Of a stretch of DNA of 64,000 nucleotides, positions 33,313 through 41,859 are shown piece after piece. Origin of the DNA: Paenibacillus cellulosilyticus (GTDB lineage: Bacteria > Bacillota > Bacilli > Paenibacillales > Paenibacillaceae); NCBI RefSeq assembly GCF_003182255.1, contig NZ_QGTQ01000008.1, positions 1 to 64,000 on the forward strand, in the 5' to 3' direction. The translations under genes and the position numbers were made by a program. Every line of letters starts with the position of its first letter. Positions within the stretch are counted from its first letter, which is position 1. The notes beneath the pieces are model-generated. The model ran no database searches, had not been told where the DNA came from, and was given only the letters and a program-made list of their open reading frames with translations.

Positions 33313-33834
33313 TTAAACTCTCAGTTCTGCTTTGGATAGTTTTATAACGTCCAATAATTCAATTTTTTGATTTTTTTCTTCATGGTAGAGCCATCTATCT
33401 TTGACATGGTCTATGAACAGCACGCCATTTAAATGATCAATTTCATGCTGAATACAACGAGCAAGATAGCCTTCGGCTTCGAGGATGATGGTTTCGCCTG
33501 ATCTGTTTAAGCTCTTCACCTTTATATAATTAGCTCTTTTAACAACGCCCATATAACCTGGGAAAGATAAGCAGGCTTCTCTTCCTGTTTGCTCACCGCT
33601 CATTTGTATAATTTCAGGGTTAATCAGCTCGATTAATCCTTCTCCACAGTCCATGACAATCAGTCTTCGCAGTATTCCGACTTGCGGAGCTGCGAGACCA
33701 GCACGCCCTTCAACAGCATATAAAGTCTCGCCCAAATCATCGAGGAGTTTTAATGTCTTCTCATTTAATTCAACTGCTTTGGCTGATTTTCTTAGTATAG
33801 GATCTCCAAAAGGCAATATGTGTTTAACAGCCAT
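33313..33834 (-). CDS. def: Peptide deformylase, variant
   Basis: A 173-residue deformylase. The three motifs are GLAAPQVG (residues about 46-53), EACLSFPG (about 89-96; most enzymes have EGCLS) and QHEIDHLNGVLF (about 131-142), whose two His and the Cys of motif 2 bind the catalytic metal. It removes the formyl group from nascent proteins. AAAGGGGG precedes the ATG at 33834. It lies two bases from the XRE gene, so the two are an operon. The extra copy may be an inhibitor-tolerant paralogue; that is inference. Confidence 0.87.
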   Translation of the reverse strand: MAVKHILPFGDPILRKSAKAVELNEKTLKLLDDLGETLYAVEGRAGLAAPQVGILRRLIVMDCGEGLIELINPEIIQMSGEQTGREACLSFPGYMGVVKRANYIKVKSLNRSGETIILEAEGYLARCIQHEIDHLNGVLFIDHVKDRWLYHEEKNQKIELLDVIKLSKAELRV

Positions 33835-33836
33835 AG

Positions 33837-34079
33837 TTATGCCCCCTTTACTTTTTGAGGCGGTGTATGAACCCATAAGTCATTAGGCGTACACTCAAGT
33901 GCAGTACAGAGAGCGTCAAGTGTCTCGGATTTCATTTGCCGCGGTTGATTGGTCAACAAAGCACTTATGGATGCGGGAGTTAAATTGTAATTAGACTTTT
34001 CTTTCAATAACCTTGCTAATGCTGCACCTGTCCATATTTCTCTTTCTGCCATCACTTTTCGTAGCATCCATACAAGCAT
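33837..34079 (-). CDS. XRE family DNA-binding protein
   Basis: An 80-residue Cro/CI-type helix-turn-helix protein. LARLLKEK...NLTPASISALLTNQPRQMKSETLDALCTALECTPNDLWVH matches the HTH_26 pattern, in which the recognition helix lies at about residues 33-45. The start at 34079 follows GGAGGTATAAAA. It is first in the operon with peptide deformylase and presumably regulates it. The gene ends two bases before the next start. Confidence 0.82.
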   Translation of the reverse strand: MLVWMLRKVMAEREIWTGAALARLLKEKSNYNLTPASISALLTNQPRQMKSETLDALCTALECTPNDLWVHTPPQKVKGA

Positions 34080-34164
34080 TTTTATACCTCCGATAAGTTT
34101 AGCCAGTAACATATATTATTAGGTAGTGCCTAATATAACATGTTTTTTCCTTCAATACAAAAAA

Positions 34165-34182
34165 CACCTCTATAGAGAGGTG
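34165..34182 (-). terminator. Short hairpin terminator of the comXP unit
   Basis: CACCTCT and AGAGGTG around a four-base loop, followed on the minus strand by TTTT. It lies 12 bases after the ComP-like gene. Confidence 0.55.
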
Positions 34183-34193
34183 CTTCAATTGTT

Positions 34194-36584
34194 CTATAAT
34201 TCTGCGGAATGAGGGAAGATCATTATCGGCCGCGTACGATTATCAGTAGTCCTCCTCACATTATCCTTATCTTCAACCGGCAGTGGCAATAGGATATCGA
34301 TTTCTAATCCTTTGCCTGGCGCCGTACGCAAGACGGTCTCACCTTCTAGTCCAGACACCCTCTCTCGAATTCCTGCCAACCCCATGTGGTCAAAAGACAA
34401 CTGCAGTCGATCCATCTCGATACCGACTCCATTATCCTTGTAGCAATAATGAATGTTCCGCCCTTCATAGTAGAGCTGCAAATTGACGTGCGTCGCCTTC
34501 GAATGCTTCATCCCGTTGCGCAGCAGTTCTTGCGTAATTCGATAGATCGCCAGCACATATTCATCGCCCAGCTCCACGCGAAAATCTTGATGGTCGAACG
34601 TAATCGTAAAGTTCGCATTCAACTGCGCATGGGAACATAAATTTTCAATGGCCTGAATTGCCCCCATTTCCTGCAGGAATGGCGGCCTAAGCTCATTACA
34701 GGTTTCACGGATCTGGTGGATGACATCGAGCAATCCTTCACTTATTTCATTCAATTGTGATCGGGTATTCGTTGGCAGCTCTGCTTCATCACTTACGATC
34801 ATCTCCAACTTACGATACCATACAAGCTGATCCTGAAGGGCAGAATCATGAAGGTCACTGGCAAGCTTACGTCTTTCTTGCTCTGATAGTCGGAACAGCA
34901 GACGTAGTACCCATGGCGGTGCTTCCTCTCTCTTCAGATCCAGATCCTGTACAAGCCCCTCGATAAGCTGAAGGTTCTGGTACACAAACCCAACATGGGT
35001 GATAAGCGTGCGAAGCCACATCTTCTCATCATGATTAAATTCCGTATGATTGACTTTGTCGCTGATCCATACCAAATGGTGTGTTTCACTGCCCTGCCCG
35101 ATCTTATAACAGATCCCTTTCGTTAGTTTCAACTCTTTCCCGACTCTTAAACTCGACCAATTATGATGAAGCTGCGAATACAACTCTTCGAAGGGGACGT
35201 TTCCGTGCGTTCGTTTTAACTTGATCTCTTGATCCTCATTGCTGCATTCAATAAATCCGACCGAATCAATCGGCAGCAAGTCGAGCAGTTCCTTCTGTAC
35301 ACATTGTTCTAGCTCGCTTACCTTCTTAACTTCGGAGACCCTATTCGAGAAGCTTTCCAAGCTTTGCTCGAATTCGTGGGCACCTTTAATGACCTTGTTG
35401 CGTAGCTTGCGATCCAATACTTCTCTCACATATAAGAAGAGTATACTTAAACCGTAAATCACAAGACACAGTCTGCCCCACACGATGAGCTGAATTGATG
35501 TATCGATAAAAACAAGTTCCAAACCGGCCAGGAATATTAGGCTCGGTAGTAAGGCCATTATCAAATAATACCGCAGCCTGCTTATAATAAACTCGATATC
35601 AAATAACTGATTAGAGACAATAAGATACAAGTACGTTATTGGCAAAAACAAAAAAGACAATCCCGCTATGCTGCCGTCCACAATAGATGTTCCTACTAAG
35701 AGTATCGGTAATAGTGTAAGACAGATAAAAGGGAAAAAAGATGCTATGTTTCCAACCATCATATAGATCATTAAAGCCTGGCGGGTTGTATTTCGATACC
35801 TGACATACATTCGAACTTGAACGAGCAATGCGATTAGCGTCCCTATGATAAATACAATAAAACCAAAGGCTTTCATTAAAAGCCATGTTTGTTGATCACT
35901 ATTGCTAATCGGAATGAAAAACAAATATAAGATATTCCACGCCACAACCGCCCCATATCCAATCGTAACAACCTGTTTATGTACCGAAACAATCCCTTTA
36001 TTGTTAAAGTAACTTACTACAAAATGAAGAAACAATATCGGAGCAAAGGTCAGTGCGAGCATGAAAACGATAGCAAAGATCATATTACCGACTGTATTTC
36101 CGTACCCTGCCAAGTAACCAAGTGCTACTGACATTAAAAACAAGATTAATAAAGAAGCCGAACGATCTTCCGGCTTCTTGTAGGCAATAAACAAAGAGAT
36201 AGTTAACATCACTACGAATAAAGACATTGGAATAAAATATACGTTCCACTGAATCGGTCTCTCGGACCTATCCGAGAAATCCAATTCGATCGGGTGTCCG
36301 GATCTCATGACCGTAATGCTTGTCGAAGTATTGATTCCGTAGCCATCCCAGAGATTTTTCCCTTCAACGGGCTGATGATCAACATGTGTTACAATATCCC
36401 CTGGCGCAATTCCTTCCTGTACGGCCCATGCTTTTGGGTCCACATCAGCTACAATCCACTCACCATTCGATTTGTGCAAATCAACACCCATGTACGGTAT
36501 TCTAAAATACAGCACGATGCTCCACCCAGCAATAACAAGTGTAAACAATAAAAAGGCCCAATTTTTATATCTAGTGTTAACCAT
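34194..36584 (-). CDS. comP: ComP-like sensor histidine kinase with PDZ loop
   Basis: A 796-residue kinase. There is one membrane segment (about 10-29), then an extracellular PDZ-like domain (about 35-105, containing AVQEGIAPGDIVTHVDHQPV), then about eight to nine further membrane segments to about 388. After a cytoplasmic GAF-like linker the HisKA_3 box reads RRKLASDLHDSALQDQ (His near 579) and HATPase_c follows (NGMKHS near 691, GLAGIRERV near 740). This is the layout of ComP of B. subtilis, which senses modified ComX and phosphorylates ComA. AAGGAG lies ten bases before the ATG. It is directly downstream of a ComX-like gene. No response regulator gene follows. Confidence 0.83.
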   Translation of the reverse strand: MVNTRYKNWAFLLFTLVIAGWSIVLYFRIPYMGVDLHKSNGEWIVADVDPKAWAVQEGIAPGDIVTHVDHQPVEGKNLWDGYGINTSTSITVMRSGHPIELDFSDRSERPIQWNVYFIPMSLFVVMLTISLFIAYKKPEDRSASLLILFLMSVALGYLAGYGNTVGNMIFAIVFMLALTFAPILFLHFVVSYFNNKGIVSVHKQVVTIGYGAVVAWNILYLFFIPISNSDQQTWLLMKAFGFIVFIIGTLIALLVQVRMYVRYRNTTRQALMIYMMVGNIASFFPFICLTLLPILLVGTSIVDGSIAGLSFLFLPITYLYLIVSNQLFDIEFIISRLRYYLIMALLPSLIFLAGLELVFIDTSIQLIVWGRLCLVIYGLSILFLYVREVLDRKLRNKVIKGAHEFEQSLESFSNRVSEVKKVSELEQCVQKELLDLLPIDSVGFIECSNEDQEIKLKRTHGNVPFEELYSQLHHNWSSLRVGKELKLTKGICYKIGQGSETHHLVWISDKVNHTEFNHDEKMWLRTLITHVGFVYQNLQLIEGLVQDLDLKREEAPPWVLRLLFRLSEQERRKLASDLHDSALQDQLVWYRKLEMIVSDEAELPTNTRSQLNEISEGLLDVIHQIRETCNELRPPFLQEMGAIQAIENLCSHAQLNANFTITFDHQDFRVELGDEYVLAIYRITQELLRNGMKHSKATHVNLQLYYEGRNIHYCYKDNGVGIEMDRLQLSFDHMGLAGIRERVSGLEGETVLRTAPGKGLEIDILLPLPVEDKDNVRRTTDNRTRPIMIFPHSAEL

Positions 36585-36645
36585 AAGACATTTTCTCCTT
36601 AATAAAACAGCTACAAATGAACGTGGACGGTTTATTCTTGCAATC

Positions 36646-36819
36646 TTAAAGCCAGAGTAGCTTACGAACTTGCTCTTTAGCCGTCTCCTGACCTTTGAAG
36701 ATGTCCAGCATAGCCTGCTGCTGATTTGGATTAATACCCGCTAATGCAACATTGCCTTGTACAAACTGAGCCATCATTCCAGGGTTCTGCTTCAATTGTG
36801 CGATCACTTCTTTAAGCAC
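36646..36819 (-). CDS. comX: ComX-like pheromone precursor
   Basis: A 57-residue peptide, KEVIAQLKQNPGMMAQ then FVQGNVALAGINPNQQQAM and a C-terminal KLLWL. The family pattern fits: a short helical leader (L..NP..), a Gly/Leu motif in ALAGINPNQQQAM and a Trp near the end that is isoprenylated in mature ComX. I favour the GTG at 36819 because AAAGGTGG lies eight bases upstream; an ATG at 36825 would be too close to it. The gene precedes the ComP-like kinase by 61 bases. No comQ was found in the window, so the modifying enzyme would have to be encoded elsewhere. Confidence 0.72.
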   Translation of the reverse strand: MLKEVIAQLKQNPGMMAQFVQGNVALAGINPNQQQAMLDIFKGQETAKEQVRKLLWL

Positions 36820-36866
36820 CGTCATTACCACCTTTTGAATAAAATGTATATTGAGCATCTTGTCCC

Positions 36867-36872
36867 AGTATA
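36867..36872 (-). promoter_or_regulatory. Extended -10 box of the comX promoter
   Basis: On the minus strand TG-C-TATACT is an extended -10 element. There is no good -35 (ATGCAG at the expected place), as expected for a promoter that needs an activator. The ComA-type dyad lies about 35-65 bases further upstream. Confidence 0.5.
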
Positions 36873-36906
36873 GCACTAGAATAATGCTGCTGCATCGCAT
36901 TACAGA

Positions 36907-36934
36907 TTGCGGGATACCGCATAAACGATTGCGG
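36907..36934 (-). promoter_or_regulatory. ComA-type operator upstream of comX
   Basis: TTGCGG-GATA-CCGCAT at 36907-36922 matches the ComA consensus TTGCGG-N4-CCGCAA at 11 of 12 fixed positions, and a third half-site TTGCGG follows at 36929-36934. Tripartite elements of this kind are known at ComA-driven promoters. The position upstream of the extended -10 suits an activator. If ComA is present in the genome, comXP would be self-activated. Confidence 0.62.
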
Positions 36935-37000
36935 GTTGGAGCGAAGTGCCTACCTTAGTTAACGGAATGGAAAGATATTGTATTTGAGTCTGTGTCTATC

Positions 37001-37014
37001 GGTAAGCGTTTACA
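37001..37014. promoter_or_regulatory. cre-like site upstream of comX
   Basis: GGTAAGCGTTTACA matches the CcpA cre consensus at 13 of 14 positions and is nearly palindromic. It lies about 180 bases upstream of the comX start and about 185 bases from the end of the S41 gene. It may link signalling to carbon status, or it may be chance. I see no gene between 36820 and 37150. Confidence 0.4.
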
Positions 37015-37150
37015 TGAATACCCGCAATTGCCCTCGCATAACTCCGCCACTAGGACTGCGTACAATGCCTTCCCCTGTTTATCCTACTTCTATCTGACTA
37101 GATAAAGACGAAACTTTTGTAATAGCCACCATGCAGCATCTATGTAAAAA

Positions 37151-37180
37151 GCCCTCTCCCAACGTAAATTGGGAGAGAGC
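37151..37180 (-). terminator. Hairpin terminator of the S41 gene
   Basis: GCCCTCTCCCAA and TTGGGAGAGAGC (one mismatch) around six bases, with T residues after it on the minus strand. It follows the peptidase 37199-38188. Confidence 0.65.
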
Positions 37181-37198
37181 TTCACTTTTCATGTTGAA

Positions 37199-38188
37199 TT
37201 ACAGTTCCAACATTTTCCTAATCTCCGCAATTATTTGCTCTCGACCAGGCTCCATGGACTCGCTAAACTGCTGCAATAGCTGTTCGAGAAGCAAATGATA
37301 GGCCTTATCAAATGATTCACGACTGTTACACGCGATATCGGGTAAGACGCCTATATTATTCCAACTACCTTTTGTGATGGGGTTAATTGGATAAGCATTA
37401 GGTATAAAAGCTTGAAAATGGTCGTTTACGCGATGAACACTGCCAGCATTTGCTTTGCCACCTGTTTTTTCGCCGATAATGGTTACTCTTTGAATGGCTT
37501 GTAGACTGTATGCGAACTCTTCAGCGCAGGAACCCGTATGCTGACTCGTTAGGATATAAACAGGCTTGTCAGCACCAAATCTTTCCCCAGGTACATGAGG
37601 CAAACTCCAAAATGACTGCGTTGTATCGTATTGCCGCCAATAAATATCATTTAAATGTACGGGCGGGGAGCCATCTAACAAGTAACTTGCGATAAATGCA
37701 CTCATAAATGAAGAACCGCCGTAATTATTTCTGAGATCGATGATCAGGCCGTCTGTACCTGCAATAAAACTCATCGCGTGTGTTGCAGTACTGCCTGCAT
37801 GTTCCGGATACGCAAACTCGTTAATGATAAGGTATCCTATATTGCCTGGCAGTCTCTCTACTCGTTCAAATCCATAATTATTTCGTTTTTGACGCAATAA
37901 TAAGTCTTCATTATTGATCGGATCGTGCTGTTGAAGAGGTAGAATGGCTTCGCTAAAGGAAAAAGCCAAATGTTTGTCATTACTTATCTCTTGCAGATCC
38001 TCTGTAATCTTCTTCGCTAAAGTAAAGCCGGATTCGTCCTTGTCATAATCCCCTCTAGATAGCTTTTCAAGCAGCGAGTTCTTCATGATTTCGGCGGTGT
38101 TTGGGAAAATGTAATAATCGAGCAGCAGGGCACCAAGAGATTCAACCGTATTTGCAATAAAAACATCATTCAGATTAATTGAAGTCAA
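37199..38188 (-). CDS. S41 family peptidase (tail-specific/IRBP-like)
   Basis: A 329-residue protein of the S41 (C-terminal processing protease/IRBP) fold. DGLIIDLRNNYGG (about 155) is the conserved beta-strand, and TSQHTGSCAEEFAYSLQ (about 210) contains the catalytic Ser, while EKTGGKANAG follows. There is no PDZ domain and no signal peptide, so it is the IRBP-type subclass, probably cytoplasmic. The TTG start is supported by AAAGGATGA seven bases upstream. Substrate unknown. Confidence 0.78.
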   Translation of the reverse strand: MTSINLNDVFIANTVESLGALLLDYYIFPNTAEIMKNSLLEKLSRGDYDKDESGFTLAKKITEDLQEISNDKHLAFSFSEAILPLQQHDPINNEDLLLRQKRNNYGFERVERLPGNIGYLIINEFAYPEHAGSTATHAMSFIAGTDGLIIDLRNNYGGSSFMSAFIASYLLDGSPPVHLNDIYWRQYDTTQSFWSLPHVPGERFGADKPVYILTSQHTGSCAEEFAYSLQAIQRVTIIGEKTGGKANAGSVHRVNDHFQAFIPNAYPINPITKGSWNNIGVLPDIACNSRESFDKAYHLLLEQLLQQFSESMEPGREQIIAEIRKMLEL

Positions 38189-38419
38189 TCCGTATCATCC
38201 TTTCCGCCACGGCAGTGTTGTGAATCCTCTTTGATTCCTATATATTCCCCCTTAACAATATGATACAGAAGATAATATGTATATAACAGGATGAAAATTT
38301 GTAGTGTTATTCTTTGTTTTAACTGTGGAACTGTAATAAAACAGATATTACTATTTTATATAACAGATGAGATACAGAATGATGACGACACCGTTCGTTT
38401 GGGTTTTCCCGCCAACGAA

Positions 38420-38457
38420 AAGAAGGAGCAGTTGCCATCGGCAATCTGCTCCTTCTT
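38420..38457. terminator. Terminator of histidine kinase copy 1
   Basis: AAGAAGGAGCAG..TTGCC, a three-base loop and the complement. The same element, slightly changed, follows copy 2 at 40156-40195, so it was duplicated together with the gene. Confidence 0.7.
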
Positions 38458-38487
38458 ATCGCACCTGTTAGCTTAACGCTGGTCCTG

Positions 38488-39936
38488 CTATAGAATCCTA
38501 CTATTTACGATCGGCAAAATAACTTCCACCATCGTTCCCTTCCCAACCTCACTTTCAATGCCGATAGTCCCCTTATGGTTTTGAATGATTCTCATTGAAA
38601 CCATTAATCCTAACCCTGTTCCGGTTTCTTTTGTCGTATAAAAAGGATTGCCGATCTTGGTCATTTCTTCTTGCCGAATACCATGCCCTGTGTCGTTAAT
38701 TCGAATGTGTAGTTTATCGTTCATTTGTCTGGCTTGTATGATTAACTCTCCGCCTTTAGGCATGGATTCAATGGCATTCTTAATAATATTGATGAATACT
38801 TGATTGATACTGCTTTGACACTGAATGAACGGTAAGTTGGCTTCTAACTCTTTCTTGATTTGAACGTTAAATAGGTTTGCTTGTCCTTCAAATAATCTGG
38901 TAACGTGATTTAATAGTTGTGCCACGTCCCTTAACTCATATCTTTCATTTGAAGGTTTAGCTAGCACGAGCAGTTCACTTACAATTTCATTGATTCGATC
39001 GATTTCGGATATCATGACATCATTACGTATTTTCTTTGTACCATTAATATCTTCTTTCACATACAATTGCATGAATCCTCGTAAGCTGGTCAATGGGTTT
39101 CTAATTTCGTGTGCGATTCCGGCGGCAAGTTCCCCAACTAAGGAAAGCTTCTCTGATCGTCGGATTAATTCTTCGGAATGTATACGCTCTGTTATATCGC
39201 GTCCCATACTGATCACGTGTTGAATATCTCCGGCCGTATTTCTAATTTTCTTAGAGTGTGCTTCTTGCCATATATAATGACCGTTCTTATGTCGAATACG
39301 ATAAACCGTTATTCTGCTGTCCGATTGATCAGAATTGCCCTTCCTTAACCAGGCATTGTTCAAATCGTCTGGATGCCAATATTCATAAGCATATTTCCCG
39401 ATAAGTTCTTCTGGTTCGTATCCAAGTTGCTTGATGATTGCTGGCGAGACAAATACGATCATTCCGTCTGGCGTCAACCGCAAAATTACGTCTTGGGAAT
39501 GTTCGGCAATAAGGTTATGTAGTTCTTCAATCTTCTTGAACTCTTCTTCTTTCTTTTTTTGTTCGGTTATATCTATAACTTGGGCAATGAACAGGTCGTT
39601 TCCATCAATTCCTTGAAGATTCCTTTCAACTGTAACGTTCAAAAGACCCCACATAATGGTCCCGGATTTATGAGAATACCTTTTTTCGATTTGAAAACCA
39701 TCCATTTCACCCTGCTCCAACTTACGCCATAATTTCTGAGTTGTCTCTAAATCTTCAGGATGGGTATCAAATGAAATGCCGAAATTAATTAATTCGCTTT
39801 CACTATATCCTAACATCCTGCATAAGGATGGATTAGCCTTCAGGAAACTTCCATTACAAGATAACAAAGCCATTCCGATTGGAGATTTCTCAAATGCACG
39901 AATAAAAAGACTATGGTCATTGAAATGTGATAACAT
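38488..39936 (-). CDS. PAS-domain sensor histidine kinase, copy 1
   Basis: A 482-residue soluble kinase with two PAS/PAC units (about 8-125 and 135-255), HisKA (GELAAGIAHEIRNPLTSLRG, about 268-290) and HATPase_c (NAIESMPKGG, then GTGLGLMVS, about 370-478). There is no membrane segment, so signals are cytoplasmic, as in the sporulation kinases KinA/KinE that feed phosphate to Spo0F (inference). The start at 39936 follows GGGGGAACAA; an in-frame ATG at 39948 overlaps that site. No response regulator is adjacent. It is about four fifths identical to copy 2, with most change in the PAS regions. Confidence 0.86.
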   Translation of the reverse strand: MLSHFNDHSLFIRAFEKSPIGMALLSCNGSFLKANPSLCRMLGYSESELINFGISFDTHPEDLETTQKLWRKLEQGEMDGFQIEKRYSHKSGTIMWGLLNVTVERNLQGIDGNDLFIAQVIDITEQKKKEEEFKKIEELHNLIAEHSQDVILRLTPDGMIVFVSPAIIKQLGYEPEELIGKYAYEYWHPDDLNNAWLRKGNSDQSDSRITVYRIRHKNGHYIWQEAHSKKIRNTAGDIQHVISMGRDITERIHSEELIRRSEKLSLVGELAAGIAHEIRNPLTSLRGFMQLYVKEDINGTKKIRNDVMISEIDRINEIVSELLVLAKPSNERYELRDVAQLLNHVTRLFEGQANLFNVQIKKELEANLPFIQCQSSINQVFINIIKNAIESMPKGGELIIQARQMNDKLHIRINDTGHGIRQEEMTKIGNPFYTTKETGTGLGLMVSMRIIQNHKGTIGIESEVGKGTMVEVILPIVNSRIL

Positions 39937-40027
39937 TTGTTCCCCCATTTAAAGCAGTTACAAGAATGATTGACCTCAATAAGGCATTATAACAGCAATT
40001 TGCGTTAATTATAACTGATTTTACAAA

Positions 40028-40143
40028 TTGCTTCAGATCTGCGAGACGTCCGCGTTGGACAGGTTTTCAGCGAGCAGCTTGAACGAAGATCCACAGCAAG
40101 CTGAGGCAATGATGGCGGAATTATGTTTAAGAATAAAAATGTA
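40028..40143. pseudogene. Fused stumps of an SDR gene and a MerR gene
   Basis: Bases 40028-40079 resemble the 3' end of the SDR gene at 13540 (minus strand; shared TCTGCGAGA, GTTGGACAGG and CGAGCAGCT), with one base deleted. Bases 40079-40143 resemble the 3' end of the MerR gene at 14467 (plus strand; LNEDPQQAEAMMAEL...stop). Orientation and order are the same as in the intact locus. Everything between, about 1.2 kb including both starts and the promoter, is gone, and the junction AGCT is shared by both sides, as expected for a deletion by microhomology. Confidence 0.75.
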
Positions 40144-40155
40144 GCCTATAAACAT

Positions 40156-40195
40156 AACGAAGGAGCAATTGCCAGCGGCAAACTGCTCCTTCGTT
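40156..40195. terminator. Terminator of histidine kinase copy 2
   Basis: AACGAAGGAGCA..TTGCC, loop AGC, then the complement. It is the duplicated relative of the hairpin at 38420-38457. Confidence 0.68.
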
Positions 40196-40248
40196 AGAAT
40201 CAAGTAACGCAACTGTAAGGCTTACCGCAGATCCTGCTGCAATATCCC

Positions 40249-41685
40249 CTATTTAACGATTGGCAAAATAACTTCCACTGTAGTCCCCTTCCCAACTTCG
40301 CTTTCAATGCGCATAGTCCCCTTATGATTTTGAATGATCCTCATGGAAACCATTAAACCTAACCCTGTTCCCGTTTCTTTTGTAGTAAAAAACGGGTTTC
40401 CGATCTTGTCCATTTCTTCTTGCGGGATTCCATTCCCAGCATCTTTAATTCGAATGTAGAGGTTATCGTTCAATTTCTTGGCTTGAATGATCAAATCTCC
40501 GCCTTTAGGCATGGACTCAATGGCATTCTTCAAAACATTGATAAAGACTTGATTAATACTGCTTTGACACTGGATTAACGGTAAATTGGCATCAAACTCT
40601 GTCATGATTTGAACGTTATACAGATTGGCTTGTCCTTCAAATAATCGGGTAACGTGATTTAATAGTTGTACCAAGTCCCTTAACTCAGAGCCTTCATTTG
40701 AAGGTTTAGCCAGCACTAACAGCTCGCTGACAATTTCATTGATTCGATCAATCTCTGATAGCATGACATCATTGCGCAATTTCTTTGTGCCATCAATATC
40801 CTCTTTCATATACAATTGCATAAATCCTCGTAGACTAGTCAATGGATTTCTGATTTCATGGGCGATCCCAGCTGCAAGTTCGCCAACTAAGGATAGTTTC
40901 TCTGATCTGCGAATTAACTCTTCGGATTGTATTCGTTCGGTTATATCACGTCCCATACTGATCACGTGTTGAATCTCTCCTGCAGCATTTCTAATTTTCT
41001 TAGAGTGTGCTTCATGCCATATATAATGACCGTTCTTATGTCGAAGACGATTAACAAATATTCTGCTATCCGAAGGATCAGTATTATCCTGACTTAACCA
41101 AGCACATTTCAAATCCTCTGGATGCCAAAAATCATAGACATATCGCCCAATAAGCTCATCTGGCTCATAGCCGATTTGATTGCGAATCGCTGGCGAGACA
41201 TAGGTGACCATTGCGTCCGGCGTTAACCGAATAATCGCGTCTTGCGAGTGTTCAGCAATAAGGTTGTGCAGTTCTTCAATCTTCTTAAACTCTTCTTCCT
41301 TCTTTTTTTGTTCCGTTATATCTACAATTTGGGCAATGCAAACGTCATTCCCACTGATTCCTTGAAGGTTTCTTTCTGCTGTAACATTTAGAAGTCCCCA
41401 CTTTATGGAACCAGATTTATGATAATACCTTTTTTCGATTTGATAACCATCCACCTCGCCACGTATCAATTGATGCCATAATGTCAGATCTGTTTCTAAA
41501 TCTTGAGGATGGGTGGCAGATGAAATACCGAGGTGTATTAATTCGCTTTCCGTATATCCTAACATTTTGCATAAAGACGGATTAATCTTTAAGATGCTTC
41601 CATTAATAGATAACAACGCTATTCCAATTGGGGACTTCTCACATGTACGTAAAAAGAGATTATGGTCATAGAAGTAAGATAACAT
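40249..41685 (-). CDS. PAS-domain sensor histidine kinase, copy 2
   Basis: A 478-residue kinase with the same order as copy 1: two PAS/PAC units, HisKA (GELAAGIAHEIRNPLTSLRG) and HATPase_c (NAIESMPKGG...GTGLGLMVS). The start at 41685 is set by GGAGGATCAG directly before it. The similarity to copy 1 continues into the upstream region (ATTATAACAGCAATT and the AACTGATTTTACAAAT box) and into the terminator, so the duplication covered about 1.6 kb. The two PAS parts have drifted more than the kinase core, which suggests that the copies now sense different signals (inference). Confidence 0.86.
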   Translation of the reverse strand: MLSYFYDHNLFLRTCEKSPIGIALLSINGSILKINPSLCKMLGYTESELIHLGISSATHPQDLETDLTLWHQLIRGEVDGYQIEKRYYHKSGSIKWGLLNVTAERNLQGISGNDVCIAQIVDITEQKKKEEEFKKIEELHNLIAEHSQDAIIRLTPDAMVTYVSPAIRNQIGYEPDELIGRYVYDFWHPEDLKCAWLSQDNTDPSDSRIFVNRLRHKNGHYIWHEAHSKKIRNAAGEIQHVISMGRDITERIQSEELIRRSEKLSLVGELAAGIAHEIRNPLTSLRGFMQLYMKEDIDGTKKLRNDVMLSEIDRINEIVSELLVLAKPSNEGSELRDLVQLLNHVTRLFEGQANLYNVQIMTEFDANLPLIQCQSSINQVFINVLKNAIESMPKGGDLIIQAKKLNDNLYIRIKDAGNGIPQEEMDKIGNPFFTTKETGTGLGLMVSMRIIQNHKGTMRIESEVGKGTTVEVILPIVK

Positions 41686-41859
41686 CTGATCCTCCACTGA
41701 AAGCAGTTAAATGATTGATTAACCTCAATAAGGAATTATAACAGCAATTCATGTTAGATATAACTGATTTTACAAATCCCATTATTCCAATTCCTTGCAA
41801 TGGAACAGGGAGTAACGTCGCTGTGGGTCGCTCCCTGTATGCGTTAATTCCTCTGTCGG

